From Chloroflexota bacterium (GTDB lineage Bacteria > Chloroflexota > Anaerolineae > Promineifilales > Promineifilaceae), in the NCBI GenBank assembly GCA_024277135.1, contig JAJRVV010000117.1:1-60146 (forward strand): a DNA stretch of 60,146 bases, given 5' to 3'. Position numbers and translations under genes: made by a program. Positions 40,303 through 48,521 of this stretch are shown one piece after another (the first letter of the stretch is position 1; each line of letters begins with the position of its first letter). Under the pieces are notes generated by a model. It was not told where the DNA came from, did not search any database, and was given only the letters and a program-made list of their open reading frames with translations.

Positions 40303-42834
40303 ATGCTCGTACCAATTTCCTGGCTCAAAGATTACGTAGACATTACCCTGCCCATTGAGGAGTTAGCTGAAAAACTAACCATCGCCGGATTAGAAGTTGA
40401 ACACATTGAGTACGTCGGCATTCCCGGCGGCCGTGACAAAAACCGGCTCATCTGGGATCGGGAAAAACTGGTCATCGGCCACATCCTCAAAGTGGAGCAG
40501 CACCCCAACGCCGACCGGCTGGTGTTGGCCACCGTTGACTACGGCGGCGACGAACCGGAAATCACCGTCACCGGCGCGCCCAATTTGTTTCAATATCTGG
40601 GACAAGGGGACATCAGTCATCTCAAACTCCATTCACCCTTCGCATTAGAAGGCGTCCAGTTGTATGACGGCCACAAAGAAGTGCAGGTGAAGATGAAGCT
40701 CAAGGGACGGCCGTTGCGCGGCATCCACAACCGCTGCATGTTATGTTCCGAAAAAGAACTGGGACTCTCTGATGACCATGACGGCATCATGATCCTGGAA
40801 GGCGACTACACCCCCGGCGCTCCGGTGCAGGATGTTCTCGGCGACGCCGTCCTCAGCATAGACATCATCCCCAACATCGCCCGCTGCGCCTCCATCATCG
40901 GCGTGGCCCGTGAAGCGGCCGCCCTCACCGGCCAACAAGTGCGCTATCCCAACTACGACGTGGTCATGGAAGGGCCGCCCATCGGCGACAAAGTGACCAT
41001 CACCACCGACGATCCTGAACTCAACCCCCGTTTCGTCGCCATGCTCATCACCGGCGTCGAGCAAAAACCCAGCCCCGGCTGGATGCAGCGCCGCCTCAAA
41101 CTGGCCGGGCAGCGCCCCATCAACGTGGTGGTAGACATCTCCAACTACGTCATGCTGGAGATGGGGCAGCCCAACCACACCTTCGATTACGATTTCCTGC
41201 GCCGCCGCGCCGGCCAATACAACGGCGGCGACGGCCCCATCCACATCCACACCCGGCTGCCCCATGACGGTGAAAAAATCACCACCCTTGATGGCGAAGA
41301 GCGGGATCTGCCCCCCTACACCATCCTGGTCACGGACAAAGCGGGATCGCTTAGCATCGGCGGCATCATGGGTGGCGCAGACAGCGAAATCGGCGATAGT
41401 ACCACCAACGTCCTGCTGGAAGCGGCCGCCTGGAATTACATGAACATCCGCCGCAGCGCCACCGCGCTAAAGATCGCCAGCGAAGCCGGGTTTCGCTTCA
41501 GCCGCGGCGTCCATCCCAGCCAGGCGATTTTGGGGGCCAAACGCGCCGCCGACCTGATGCGCCAGTTGGCCGGCGGCGTGGTGGCCCAGGGCATTGTGGA
41601 CACTTATCCCAACCCGCCCCAATCGCCAGCCATCAGGCTGACGGCCGCCGAAGTCAAACGGCTGGGCGGCATTGATGTCGCTCAATCAGACATCCGGCAA
41701 ATGCTGGAAGCGTTAGAATTTGAGGTAGCGGACGGCGGCGATCATTTACTCGTCACCCCGCCCGACCACCGGCTGGACATCGGCGGCGCGCATGATTTGG
41801 TGGAAGAGGTATGCCGCATGTACGGGTATGACCGGCTGCCGGCCACAGAGATGAGCGACGCCCTGCCGCCACAGCGCAACAATCCCCGCCTGGAGCGGGA
41901 AGAGCGCATCAAAGATATTTTGGCGCAGTTGGCGATGCAGGAAATCATCACCTACCGGCTGACGACGCCGGATCGGGAGGCCAAACTGTTGCCGCCGGAA
42001 TCGGGCATTGAGCCTGATGACCGCCCCTACGTGACGCTGGCCAATCCCATCACCGTGGATCGGGTGACGATGCGGCACAGCTTGCTGGCGTCGGCGCTGG
42101 AGGTGACGGCCGCCAACAGCCGCTTCCAGGAGCGCATGGCCTTTTTTGAGATCGGGCAGATTTATCTGGCGTCAGAAGATGGGGCGCTACCGGATGAATT
42201 GGGCCGGTTGTCGCTGGTGCTGTCTGGCCCCCAACAACGGCCGTACTGGCAGGCTAACACCTCACCTATTGCTGACTTTTATGATCTGAAAGGTATCATC
42301 GAATCCCTGACGGCCAATTTGCATATCGAAACCCTCGCCGTCGAAGCCGGACAACACCCCACCTATCGCCCCGGCCGCACCGCCCGGCTGTTGTTGGGCA
42401 AAGAGCATCTGGGCTGGTTGGGTGAACTACACCCGCTGGTTGTAGACGCTTTCGACATCCGCAGCCACAACCCGGTATTGGCCGCCGAACTTGACCTGGA
42501 GTTGCTGCTGCGCCACATCCCCGACCGGTACGAAGCGCAGCCCATCACCCCTTATCCGGCCGTCCGGGAAGACTTGGCGCTGTTGGTGAGCAAAACGGTT
42601 CCGGCAACGGCCGTTGAAGCCGAAATCATCCGCGCCGGCGGCTTCTTGCTTAAACGAGTGGAGCTATTCGACGTGTACGAAGGGGAGCAAATCCCGGCCG
42701 GGCAAAAAAGTCTGGCCTACCATCTCACCTTCCAATCGCCATCAAAAACGTTGAAAGACAAGGATGTTTTGAAGAACCGCAAACGCATCCTCGGCGCGCT
42801 TCAGCACAAGCTGGGGGCCAAACTGCGCGAGTAA
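40303..42834 (+). CDS. pheT: Phenylalanyl-tRNA synthetase beta subunit
   Basis: 843 aa. 'MLVPISWLKDYVDITLPIEELAEKLTIAGLEVE' is the standard start. The EMAP/tRNA-binding domain follows (about 45-160), then B3/B4 editing (about 220-400), B5 (about 420-500), the catalytic-like core and a C-terminal FDX-ACB anticodon-binding domain ('PYPAVREDLALLVSKTVPATAVEAEI', 'LKDKDVLKNRKRILGALQ'). It pairs with PheS as an alpha2-beta2 enzyme and edits Tyr-tRNAPhe. Confidence 0.96.
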   Translation: MLVPISWLKDYVDITLPIEELAEKLTIAGLEVEHIEYVGIPGGRDKNRLIWDREKLVIGHILKVEQHPNADRLVLATVDYGGDEPEITVTGAPNLFQYLGQGDISHLKLHSPFALEGVQLYDGHKEVQVKMKLKGRPLRGIHNRCMLCSEKELGLSDDHDGIMILEGDYTPGAPVQDVLGDAVLSIDIIPNIARCASIIGVAREAAALTGQQVRYPNYDVVMEGPPIGDKVTITTDDPELNPRFVAMLITGVEQKPSPGWMQRRLKLAGQRPINVVVDISNYVMLEMGQPNHTFDYDFLRRRAGQYNGGDGPIHIHTRLPHDGEKITTLDGEERDLPPYTILVTDKAGSLSIGGIMGGADSEIGDSTTNVLLEAAAWNYMNIRRSATALKIASEAGFRFSRGVHPSQAILGAKRAADLMRQLAGGVVAQGIVDTYPNPPQSPAIRLTAAEVKRLGGIDVAQSDIRQMLEALEFEVADGGDHLLVTPPDHRLDIGGAHDLVEEVCRMYGYDRLPATEMSDALPPQRNNPRLEREERIKDILAQLAMQEIITYRLTTPDREAKLLPPESGIEPDDRPYVTLANPITVDRVTMRHSLLASALEVTAANSRFQERMAFFEIGQIYLASEDGALPDELGRLSLVLSGPQQRPYWQANTSPIADFYDLKGIIESLTANLHIETLAVEAGQHPTYRPGRTARLLLGKEHLGWLGELHPLVVDAFDIRSHNPVLAAELDLELLLRHIPDRYEAQPITPYPAVREDLALLVSKTVPATAVEAEIIRAGGFLLKRVELFDVYEGEQIPAGQKSLAYHLTFQSPSKTLKDKDVLKNRKRILGALQHKLGAKLRE

Positions 42835-42841
42835 CTCATCA

Positions 42842-42872
42842 GGTGACTGGCACATCGGTTGTGCCAGTCACC
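42842..42872. repeat. Perfect palindrome GGTGACTGGCAC..GTGCCAGTCACC
   Basis: 12-bp perfect arms (42842-42853, 42861-42872) and a 7-nt loop, 8 bp after the pheT stop and 8 bp before the plsC-like start. No T-run follows, so a REP-like hairpin or mRNA end structure is more likely than a terminator. Confidence 0.7.
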
Positions 42873-42879
42873 AATTCTC

Positions 42880-43593
42880 ATGCTACGCGAACTTTGGCGC
42901 TTCTTCCTTCGTTATTTTCTCCTGGTTGTCAGCAAATTCCTGTTTAAGCTAACGATTTCAGGCCGGGAAAACCTGCCGGATGGCGGCCCGCTCATCATCA
43001 TCGGCAACCACTTTAGCTGGTACGAAGCGCCGCTCATCGCCCTCCATTTGCCTTATCGGATCGCCTTCTTTGCCGCCGCCGAACTGCAAGCCAGCCGTTT
43101 CATACGCCTGCTCAGTTATGCCGTCGAGATGATTCCGGTGCGTCGGGGCGCGCCGGATCGGGCGGCGCTGCGCCGGGCGCAAACTTGGTTGTAAAATGGG
43201 GGCGTGCTACTCATCATGCCGGAAGGGGGGATTGATCCGGAACTGCGCGACATCACCGCTCAGGGGGGAAGGATAGATTTGATGGTGGGGCAAAATGCCC
43301 GTTTGAGCGGCCAGTTGATCTCCCCCCGACCCGGCGCTGCCTTTCTGGCCGTCCGCAGCGGCGCGTCCATCCTGCCCATCGCTTTTGTAGGCACGGAACT
43401 GGCGCAGCAAAATATCCGGCGATTGCGGCGCGCGGCCGTTTCCATGCGCATCGGTCCCGTTTTTGGCCCATTGAAAATAACAGATGGGCGGCACGGCCAT
43501 GCCCGCCGCCAGCAGCTTGATGAGTACGGGCATGAAATGATGCGCCATCTTGCCCGGCTTCTCCCCCCTGAAAATCGCGGCCCCTACGTTTGA
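42880..43593 (+). pseudogene. PlsC-type 1-acylglycerol-3-phosphate acyltransferase with an in-frame stop
   Basis: One frame runs from ATG 42880 to 43593 but is broken by TAA at 43192-43194. Upstream: 'ISGRENLPDGGPLIIIGNHFSWYEAPLIALHLP' with acyltransferase motif I as H-x4-E (the usual Asp is Glu). Downstream, in the same frame after the stop: 'NGG', 'LLIMPEGGIDP' (motif III) and 'PRPGAAFLAVRSGASILPIAFVGTEL' (motif IV). TAA most simply arose from AAA (Lys), since 'LKNGG' is family-like. A GTG at 43204 could restart translation. The enzyme would acylate lysophosphatidic acid. Confidence 0.85.
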
Positions 43594-43616
43594 TCCCCGC
43601 AATTGTTAACAGATGG

Positions 43617-43659
43617 TTGACAGCGCAACCTTCTCGTGATATAGTTGCATCATCAACTA
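43617..43659 (+). promoter_or_regulatory. Promoter and palindromic operator of the MarR gene
   Basis: TTGACA (43617-43622), 17-bp spacer, TATAGT (43640-43645). A palindrome TAGTTG-CATCAT-CAACTA (43642-43659) overlaps the -10 box. The shape (TTG..CAA, 18 bp) is typical for MarR dimers and suggests autorepression. Confidence 0.78.
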
Positions 43660-43683
43660 CTTTAGACCCTCATTCACGGGCAT

Positions 43684-44118
43684 ATGAACGAGAGAGAACG
43701 CATCTACAACCTCCTCAAAGAAACTTTTTTACTTCTGGACGACGGGGATCGCCGCTTTTTCAGTCAGTTCGGATTAACGGTTTCCCGTTTCTATGCCCTA
43801 TTCCACCTCCGCGAAGAACCCGGCATGTCCGTCAAGAATTTAAGCTCGCGCATGTTGTGCGATAAGAGCAACGCCACCCGCATCGTCAAGGGGCTGGAAG
43901 AGTTGGGCTTTGTCACCCGCCAACCGCATGAGACAGACGGCCGTGCCTGGCGCATCTACCTGACCGAACCCGGCGACGCCATTTGCCAAAAAGTTGCCGT
44001 CGCCCATAAAACCTACAACGACTCCCGCTTAGACTTTCTCAACCAGATTGAAGAACACACCTTCGCCATAGGGCTGGAAAAACTGAACCGACATCTGGTT
44101 CAATTGTTAGACAAATGA
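43684..44118 (+). CDS. MarR-family transcriptional regulator
   Basis: 144 aa. Winged helix: 'LTVSRFYALFHLREEPGMSVKNLSSRMLCDKSNATRIVKGLEELGFVTRQPHETDGRAWRIYLTEPG', with the Asp-x-Arg wing motif. The N- and C-terminal helices would form the dimer. The next gene on the same strand is the maltodextrin-binding protein, so it may control that operon, but sugar operons are more often run by LacI or ROK regulators (inference). Confidence 0.88.
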   Translation: MNERERIYNLLKETFLLLDDGDRRFFSQFGLTVSRFYALFHLREEPGMSVKNLSSRMLCDKSNATRIVKGLEELGFVTRQPHETDGRAWRIYLTEPGDAICQKVAVAHKTYNDSRLDFLNQIEEHTFAIGLEKLNRHLVQLLDK

Positions 44119-44232
44119 CAAACAGGAATCCTTAAAAAACACGAGGAGGTAAGTATCTGAAAAGACACATAATCCCCCATTACCAAAAGAGCCAAATGTG
44201 GCAAAAATTCAAAAATTTGTGAGGAGACAGAA

Positions 44233-45873
44233 ATGAAAAACAAAAAACTATACGTATTGCTCGTCATGTTACTGATGGGCGCCCTGTTATTAACCGCTTG
44301 TGGCGGCAGTGATGACACCGATGAACCGGCGGCAAACGAAGCTGCTACCAATGAAACAGCAGCCGAACCGACCGATGTACCGGCCCCCGAACCGACTGAT
44401 AAACCAGCCCCGGAACCGACCGAGGCGCCGGCCCCGGAACCGACTGATGAACCAGCCCCGGAAGAACCTGAAGTCTTCATCACCATTTGGGCTGACGATA
44501 CCCGCACCCCCATCCTGCAAGAACTGGCTACGGATTTTGAGGCCACCTACGGCGTTGGCCTGGTGATCGAGCAGATCGCCGACATCAACGACCAATTCCC
44601 CATCGCCGCCCCTGCTGGTGAAGGCCCCGACATTTTGATCGGCCCCCATGATCGGGCCGGTGGTTGGGTTGCCAGCGGCCTGTTAGCGCCCATTGATCTG
44701 GGCGACAAGGCTGGCGAATTCTCCGATGTTTCTATCAACGCCTTCACCTTTGATGGCCAACTGTATGGGATGCCTTATGCGGTTGAAAACCTGGGCTTCT
44801 TCTACAACATGGACATGGTTCCCGAACCGCCGACCACCTGGGACGAGATGGTTGCCATCGGTACTGCCTTGCAAGAATCAGGTGACGCCACCTTTGGCTT
44901 CGCCCTCTCCGGCACCACCTACGACGCCTTTCCCATCATGACCTCCTTTGGCGGCTACGTGTTCGGCCGTGATGATATCGGCAACTATAATGCCCAGGAT
45001 GTCGGTATTGATGGCGAGGGCATGATTGCTGCTGGCGACTGGATTGCCGAGAATGTGGCCTCCGGTTTCCTTAGCGACAACACCGATTGGGATACGGCTC
45101 ATGTCCTGTTTGAGACCGGCGAGGTGCCTTTCCTCATGGCCGGCCCGTGGGCATTGGATCGCATCCGCGAATCTGGCATAAATTATGGCATCGCTTCCTT
45201 CCCTAGCGGCGGCGCTCCCTTCGCTGGCGTGCAGGGCTTTATGGTGAACGCATTGAGCGAAAACGTCCTATTGGCTCAAACCTTCCTGACCGAGTTTGTG
45301 GCCACCGAAGAAGTCATGATGGCATTGCAGACGGCCGGGAATCGCGCTTCCGCTATGCCCGCTGTGGCCGCCGCTTCTGACGATCCTGATTTGGCCGCTT
45401 TGGGCGAGGCTGGCGTAGCTGCCCAGACAATGCCCGCCATCCCAGAGATGGGTTCTGTGTGGGGATCCTGGTCTGACGCTTTCGTTCTAATCGTCACCGG
45501 CGAACAAACACCGGAAGATGCTCTGGCTAATGCTGCACAGCAGATCCGCGATCTGATCGGCGGCGCTGCCGCCGGTATGGTCAACGTGCCCGGCTCCTGG
45601 CAAGCTGCCAGCGGCGCTTGCGAGGGCGATTGGGACCCGGCTTGCGAAGGCAGCGCTTTGGTCGAGGGTGATGATGGTCTGTACACCGCCTCCTTCGATT
45701 TGCCGGCTGGTGATTACGAAGCGAAAGTGGCCCTGGACGGCAGTTGGACTGTTAATTACGGCGTTGACGGCAAACAAGACGGCGATAATTACGCCTTCAG
45801 CCTGGCCGCAGACAGCGCTGTCACCTTCACCTACGATCCGGAAACGAATCTGTTAGATATCGCTACGGAATAA
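44233..45873 (+). CDS. Maltodextrin-binding lipoprotein with C-terminal X25 module
   Basis: 546 aa. Lipobox 'LLLTACGG', then a Pro/Glu/Thr linker (about 30-80, 'EPTDVPAPEPTDKPAPEPT'), then a MalE-type solute-binding domain (about 85-450: 'ITIWADDTRTPILQELATDFE', 'GPDILIGPHDRAGGWVASGLLAPID', 'YGMPYAVENLGFFYNMDMV'). The last 95 residues ('SWQAASGACEGDWDPACEGSALV', 'LPAGDYEAKVALDGSWTVNYG') match the X25 module of pullulanases. The fusion suggests capture of alpha-glucans directly at the binding protein. GAGGAG precedes ATG 44233. Feeds MalFG. Confidence 0.9.
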   Translation: MKNKKLYVLLVMLLMGALLLTACGGSDDTDEPAANEAATNETAAEPTDVPAPEPTDKPAPEPTEAPAPEPTDEPAPEEPEVFITIWADDTRTPILQELATDFEATYGVGLVIEQIADINDQFPIAAPAGEGPDILIGPHDRAGGWVASGLLAPIDLGDKAGEFSDVSINAFTFDGQLYGMPYAVENLGFFYNMDMVPEPPTTWDEMVAIGTALQESGDATFGFALSGTTYDAFPIMTSFGGYVFGRDDIGNYNAQDVGIDGEGMIAAGDWIAENVASGFLSDNTDWDTAHVLFETGEVPFLMAGPWALDRIRESGINYGIASFPSGGAPFAGVQGFMVNALSENVLLAQTFLTEFVATEEVMMALQTAGNRASAMPAVAAASDDPDLAALGEAGVAAQTMPAIPEMGSVWGSWSDAFVLIVTGEQTPEDALANAAQQIRDLIGGAAAGMVNVPGSWQAASGACEGDWDPACEGSALVEGDDGLYTASFDLPAGDYEAKVALDGSWTVNYGVDGKQDGDNYAFSLAADSAVTFTYDPETNLLDIATE

Positions 45874-45888
45874 CAGTTTGCTTTTGTG

Positions 45889-45923
45889 AGAAGGCCGGAG
45901 AAAATCTCCGGCCTTCTTTTTCC
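45889..45923 (+). terminator. Hairpin/terminator between the binding protein and malF
   Basis: AGAAGGCCGGAG (45889-45900) pairs perfectly with CTCCGGCCTTCT (45906-45917), then TTTTT. It probably lets the binding protein be made in excess over the permeases. Confidence 0.85.
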
Positions 45924-45978
45924 CGCCATTTTTTCTGGCAACGATCAAAACTAATTGCATTTTTTGGGAGGGCGACTT

Positions 45979-47577
45979 ATGACGACGTTACCTCGCCTCA
46001 CCGGCGGCAACAACAAACTGTTGCCATCGAGTTCTCTCACCAGTATCCTGGTGCGGCTTTTGCTTCTCTTTGCGCTGGACGCCTCCGCCATCTGGTTTTT
46101 AATTCAAGTCATTGAGAGTGAGGCGTATTTTCTGGCGGCGGGGGTGGCTGTAATCACGCTTTTTGTAAATGTGGTAATCCTGTACAACGATGCCTATCCA
46201 ATTCGCTGGATGTTGATTGGGTTGGTGCTGATGGCATTATTTGCCGTCTATCCCATCATTTTTACGATTTATGTGGCGTTTACCAATTTTGGGGATGGGC
46301 ATCTGCTTTCGCAGGAATTGGCAATTGCGCAAATTAGCAAGGAGCGGTATTTGCCGGAGGGAGGCAGCGCTTACACTTGGACGGCATTCCGGGCCGATGA
46401 TGGCGAGTTTGCGTTGTGGCTGCAAGGAGAAGATACCGCGGGGCTGCTGGCGAAACCGGGGGCAGCGATCACGGCCGTCTTGCCTGGCGAGGCTGGCGTG
46501 GCCGAACTGGATAAAGATGGGATTCCCACCAGCATTGAAGGGTACGAGCGGCTCAATCGGCTGACTGTGGTGCGCTACATCAACGATTTAGGGGAGATCT
46601 TATTTGGCGATGGCGATCAGATCGTTCGGGTGCGCACAATGGACGAAGCGGCCGAGTTGCAGCAGCGATATGTGTACGATGCGGCGCGAGATATTTTTGT
46701 AGATCAGGAAACGGGGGATGAGTATACGGCCGTTGACGGCACCTTCATGGCTCCCGGCGGCAAAGAACTTCGTCCCGGCTTCCAGGCTAACGTCGGCCTG
46801 GAAAACTTCCGCCGCTTCTTCATCAGCCCGGCGCTGCGCGGCCCGCTGCTACGCATCATCTCCTGGAACTTCGCCTTTGCCATCCTTAGCGTGGTTCTGA
46901 CCTTTGCCATGGGGCTGGGCATTGCCATCATTTACAACGACCCTGATTTCCCCGGCCGGAAAATCATCCAATCCTTCCTGCTCATCCCCTACACTATTCC
47001 CAGCCTCATCACCATCCTGATTTGGCGCGGGATGTTAAATCCGGATGTGGGCGTCATCAATCGCGCCATCGAAACGTTAACCGGCTTTTCGCCCCCCTGG
47101 TTTACCGACCAATGGTGGGCCAAAGCGGGCGTTCTGCTGGTGAATTTATGGCTGGGCTACCCCTACTTCATGCTCATTTGCAGTGGCGCTTTACAGGCCA
47201 TCCCCGCCGACATTTACAGCGCGGCTAAAGTGGACGGGGCCAATGCGTGGCAGCAATTCCGCCGCATCACGCTGCCCTTGCTGCTGGTAGCCGTCGGCCC
47301 GCTGTTGGTGGCGTCGTTTACTTTTAATTTCAATAATTTCAACATCATTTTCTTGTTCATCCAGGGCGGGCCGCCGATTGCCGGCGCCGCCACTCGCGCC
47401 GGACATACGGACATCCTCATCAGCTATGTGTATAATCTGGCATTTGCCGGCGGCCGGGGCGCTGATTATGGGCTGGCGTCGGCCATCACCATTGTCATTT
47501 TCTTGATTGTGGCTTCAATCACGCTGTTCCAATTCCGCTACACCAAGATGTGGGAGGAGGTAGGCGAAAATGTCTAG
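45979..47577 (+). CDS. malF: Maltodextrin ABC transporter permease MalF
   Basis: 532 aa from ATG 45979 with GGAGG upstream. Three N-terminal helices are followed by a large extracytoplasmic insert (about 110-260, including 'AYTWTAFRADDGEFALWLQG'), as in MalF proteins, then the permease core. The coupling (EAA) motif is 'YSAAKVDGANAWQQFRRITLPLL'. The malG start overlaps its stop by 8 bp. No ATPase gene (MalK) is in the operon, so a shared one elsewhere is likely. Confidence 0.93.
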   Translation: MTTLPRLTGGNNKLLPSSSLTSILVRLLLLFALDASAIWFLIQVIESEAYFLAAGVAVITLFVNVVILYNDAYPIRWMLIGLVLMALFAVYPIIFTIYVAFTNFGDGHLLSQELAIAQISKERYLPEGGSAYTWTAFRADDGEFALWLQGEDTAGLLAKPGAAITAVLPGEAGVAELDKDGIPTSIEGYERLNRLTVVRYINDLGEILFGDGDQIVRVRTMDEAAELQQRYVYDAARDIFVDQETGDEYTAVDGTFMAPGGKELRPGFQANVGLENFRRFFISPALRGPLLRIISWNFAFAILSVVLTFAMGLGIAIIYNDPDFPGRKIIQSFLLIPYTIPSLITILIWRGMLNPDVGVINRAIETLTGFSPPWFTDQWWAKAGVLLVNLWLGYPYFMLICSGALQAIPADIYSAAKVDGANAWQQFRRITLPLLLVAVGPLLVASFTFNFNNFNIIFLFIQGGPPIAGAATRAGHTDILISYVYNLAFAGGRGADYGLASAITIVIFLIVASITLFQFRYTKMWEEVGENV

Positions 47578-48466
47578 TCTCAAAATTTTCCGAAATTTAC
47601 GCAGTTCCCAATCACAGCAAGAGCGCTGGTGGCTCTTTGCCCGCTGGGCGATCGCCCTGTTTTTGATGTTTTTTGCCGTGTTCCCGGCGCTGTGGATCAT
47701 CTCGGCTTCCCTCAATCCCGGCGGCACTTCGCTGGCTACACAAAGCTTCATTCCAGCCAACGCCAGCCTGGAAAATTACCAAGTGTTGTTGAACAGCGAC
47801 ACATTCCCCTTCAAAACCTGGGTATGGAATTCGATTAAGGTATCCTCGATCACGACGATTTTATCGGTTTCGGTGACGACGTTGGCCGCCTATGCGTTTT
47901 CCCGGTTTCGGTTTTACGGCCGTCAAAACTTACTCAAAGCCATCCTCCTCATCCAGGTCTTTCCCGGCTTGTTAGCCATGGTGGCCGTCTTCTTGCTCAT
48001 CTCCCAGATCGGCGACCAGATACCCATTGCGGGACTCAACACCCATGCCGGATTGATTTTAGTCTACTTGGGCGGCGCCATGGGGATCAACATCTGGTTG
48101 ATGAAAGGCTTCTTCGACACCATTCCCCGCGCCATTGACGAATCGGCCATGGTGGATGGCGCTTCACATTGGCAGACCTTTACCCGCCTGCTGCTGCCCC
48201 TCATGCGCCCCATTCTGATCGTCATCGCCATCCTGACCTTCATCGGCACCTATGGTGACTTTGTGCTGGCCCGGATTTTGCTGAAAAGCGCCGACCAGTA
48301 TACGTTAATGGTGGGGTTGTTCATCTTCACCAGCGGCCAGTTCTCTCAAAAATGGGGGCCGTTCGCCGCCGGCGCTCTCATGGGCGCGCTGCCTATCATG
48401 ATCGTCTATCTGGCCTTGCAAGACCAGATCGTGGGCGGTTTGACGCAAGGGTCGGTGAAAGGCTGA
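47570..48466 (+). CDS. malG: Maltodextrin ABC transporter permease MalG
   Basis: 298 aa with six helices. EAA motif: 'IDESAMVDGASHWQTFTRLLLPLM'. 'FPALWIISASLNPGG' and 'ATQSFIPANASLENYQVLL' are typical MalG N-terminal features. Forms the channel with MalF. Confidence 0.94.
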   Translation: MSSLKIFRNLRSSQSQQERWWLFARWAIALFLMFFAVFPALWIISASLNPGGTSLATQSFIPANASLENYQVLLNSDTFPFKTWVWNSIKVSSITTILSVSVTTLAAYAFSRFRFYGRQNLLKAILLIQVFPGLLAMVAVFLLISQIGDQIPIAGLNTHAGLILVYLGGAMGINIWLMKGFFDTIPRAIDESAMVDGASHWQTFTRLLLPLMRPILIVIAILTFIGTYGDFVLARILLKSADQYTLMVGLFIFTSGQFSQKWGPFAAGALMGALPIMIVYLALQDQIVGGLTQGSVKG

Positions 48467-48512
48467 TCAATTGTCAATTGCTAATTGCCAATTGTTAATT
48501 GTTAATTGTCCT
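48467..48512. repeat. AATTG microrepeat spacer upstream of the GH13 gene
   Basis: AATTGTCAATTGCTAATTGCC and AATTGTTAATTGTTAATTGTCC are runs of a 7-bp word AATTGyy. The same class precedes metH (50588-50622) and occurs inside metH (50982-51020). Confidence 0.7.
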
Positions 48513-48521
48513 TGAGGGTTT

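Noticed and set aside
42842..42872. Terminator after pheT
   Set aside because: The stem is strong but lacks a T tract on either strand, so it is listed as a palindromic repeat.
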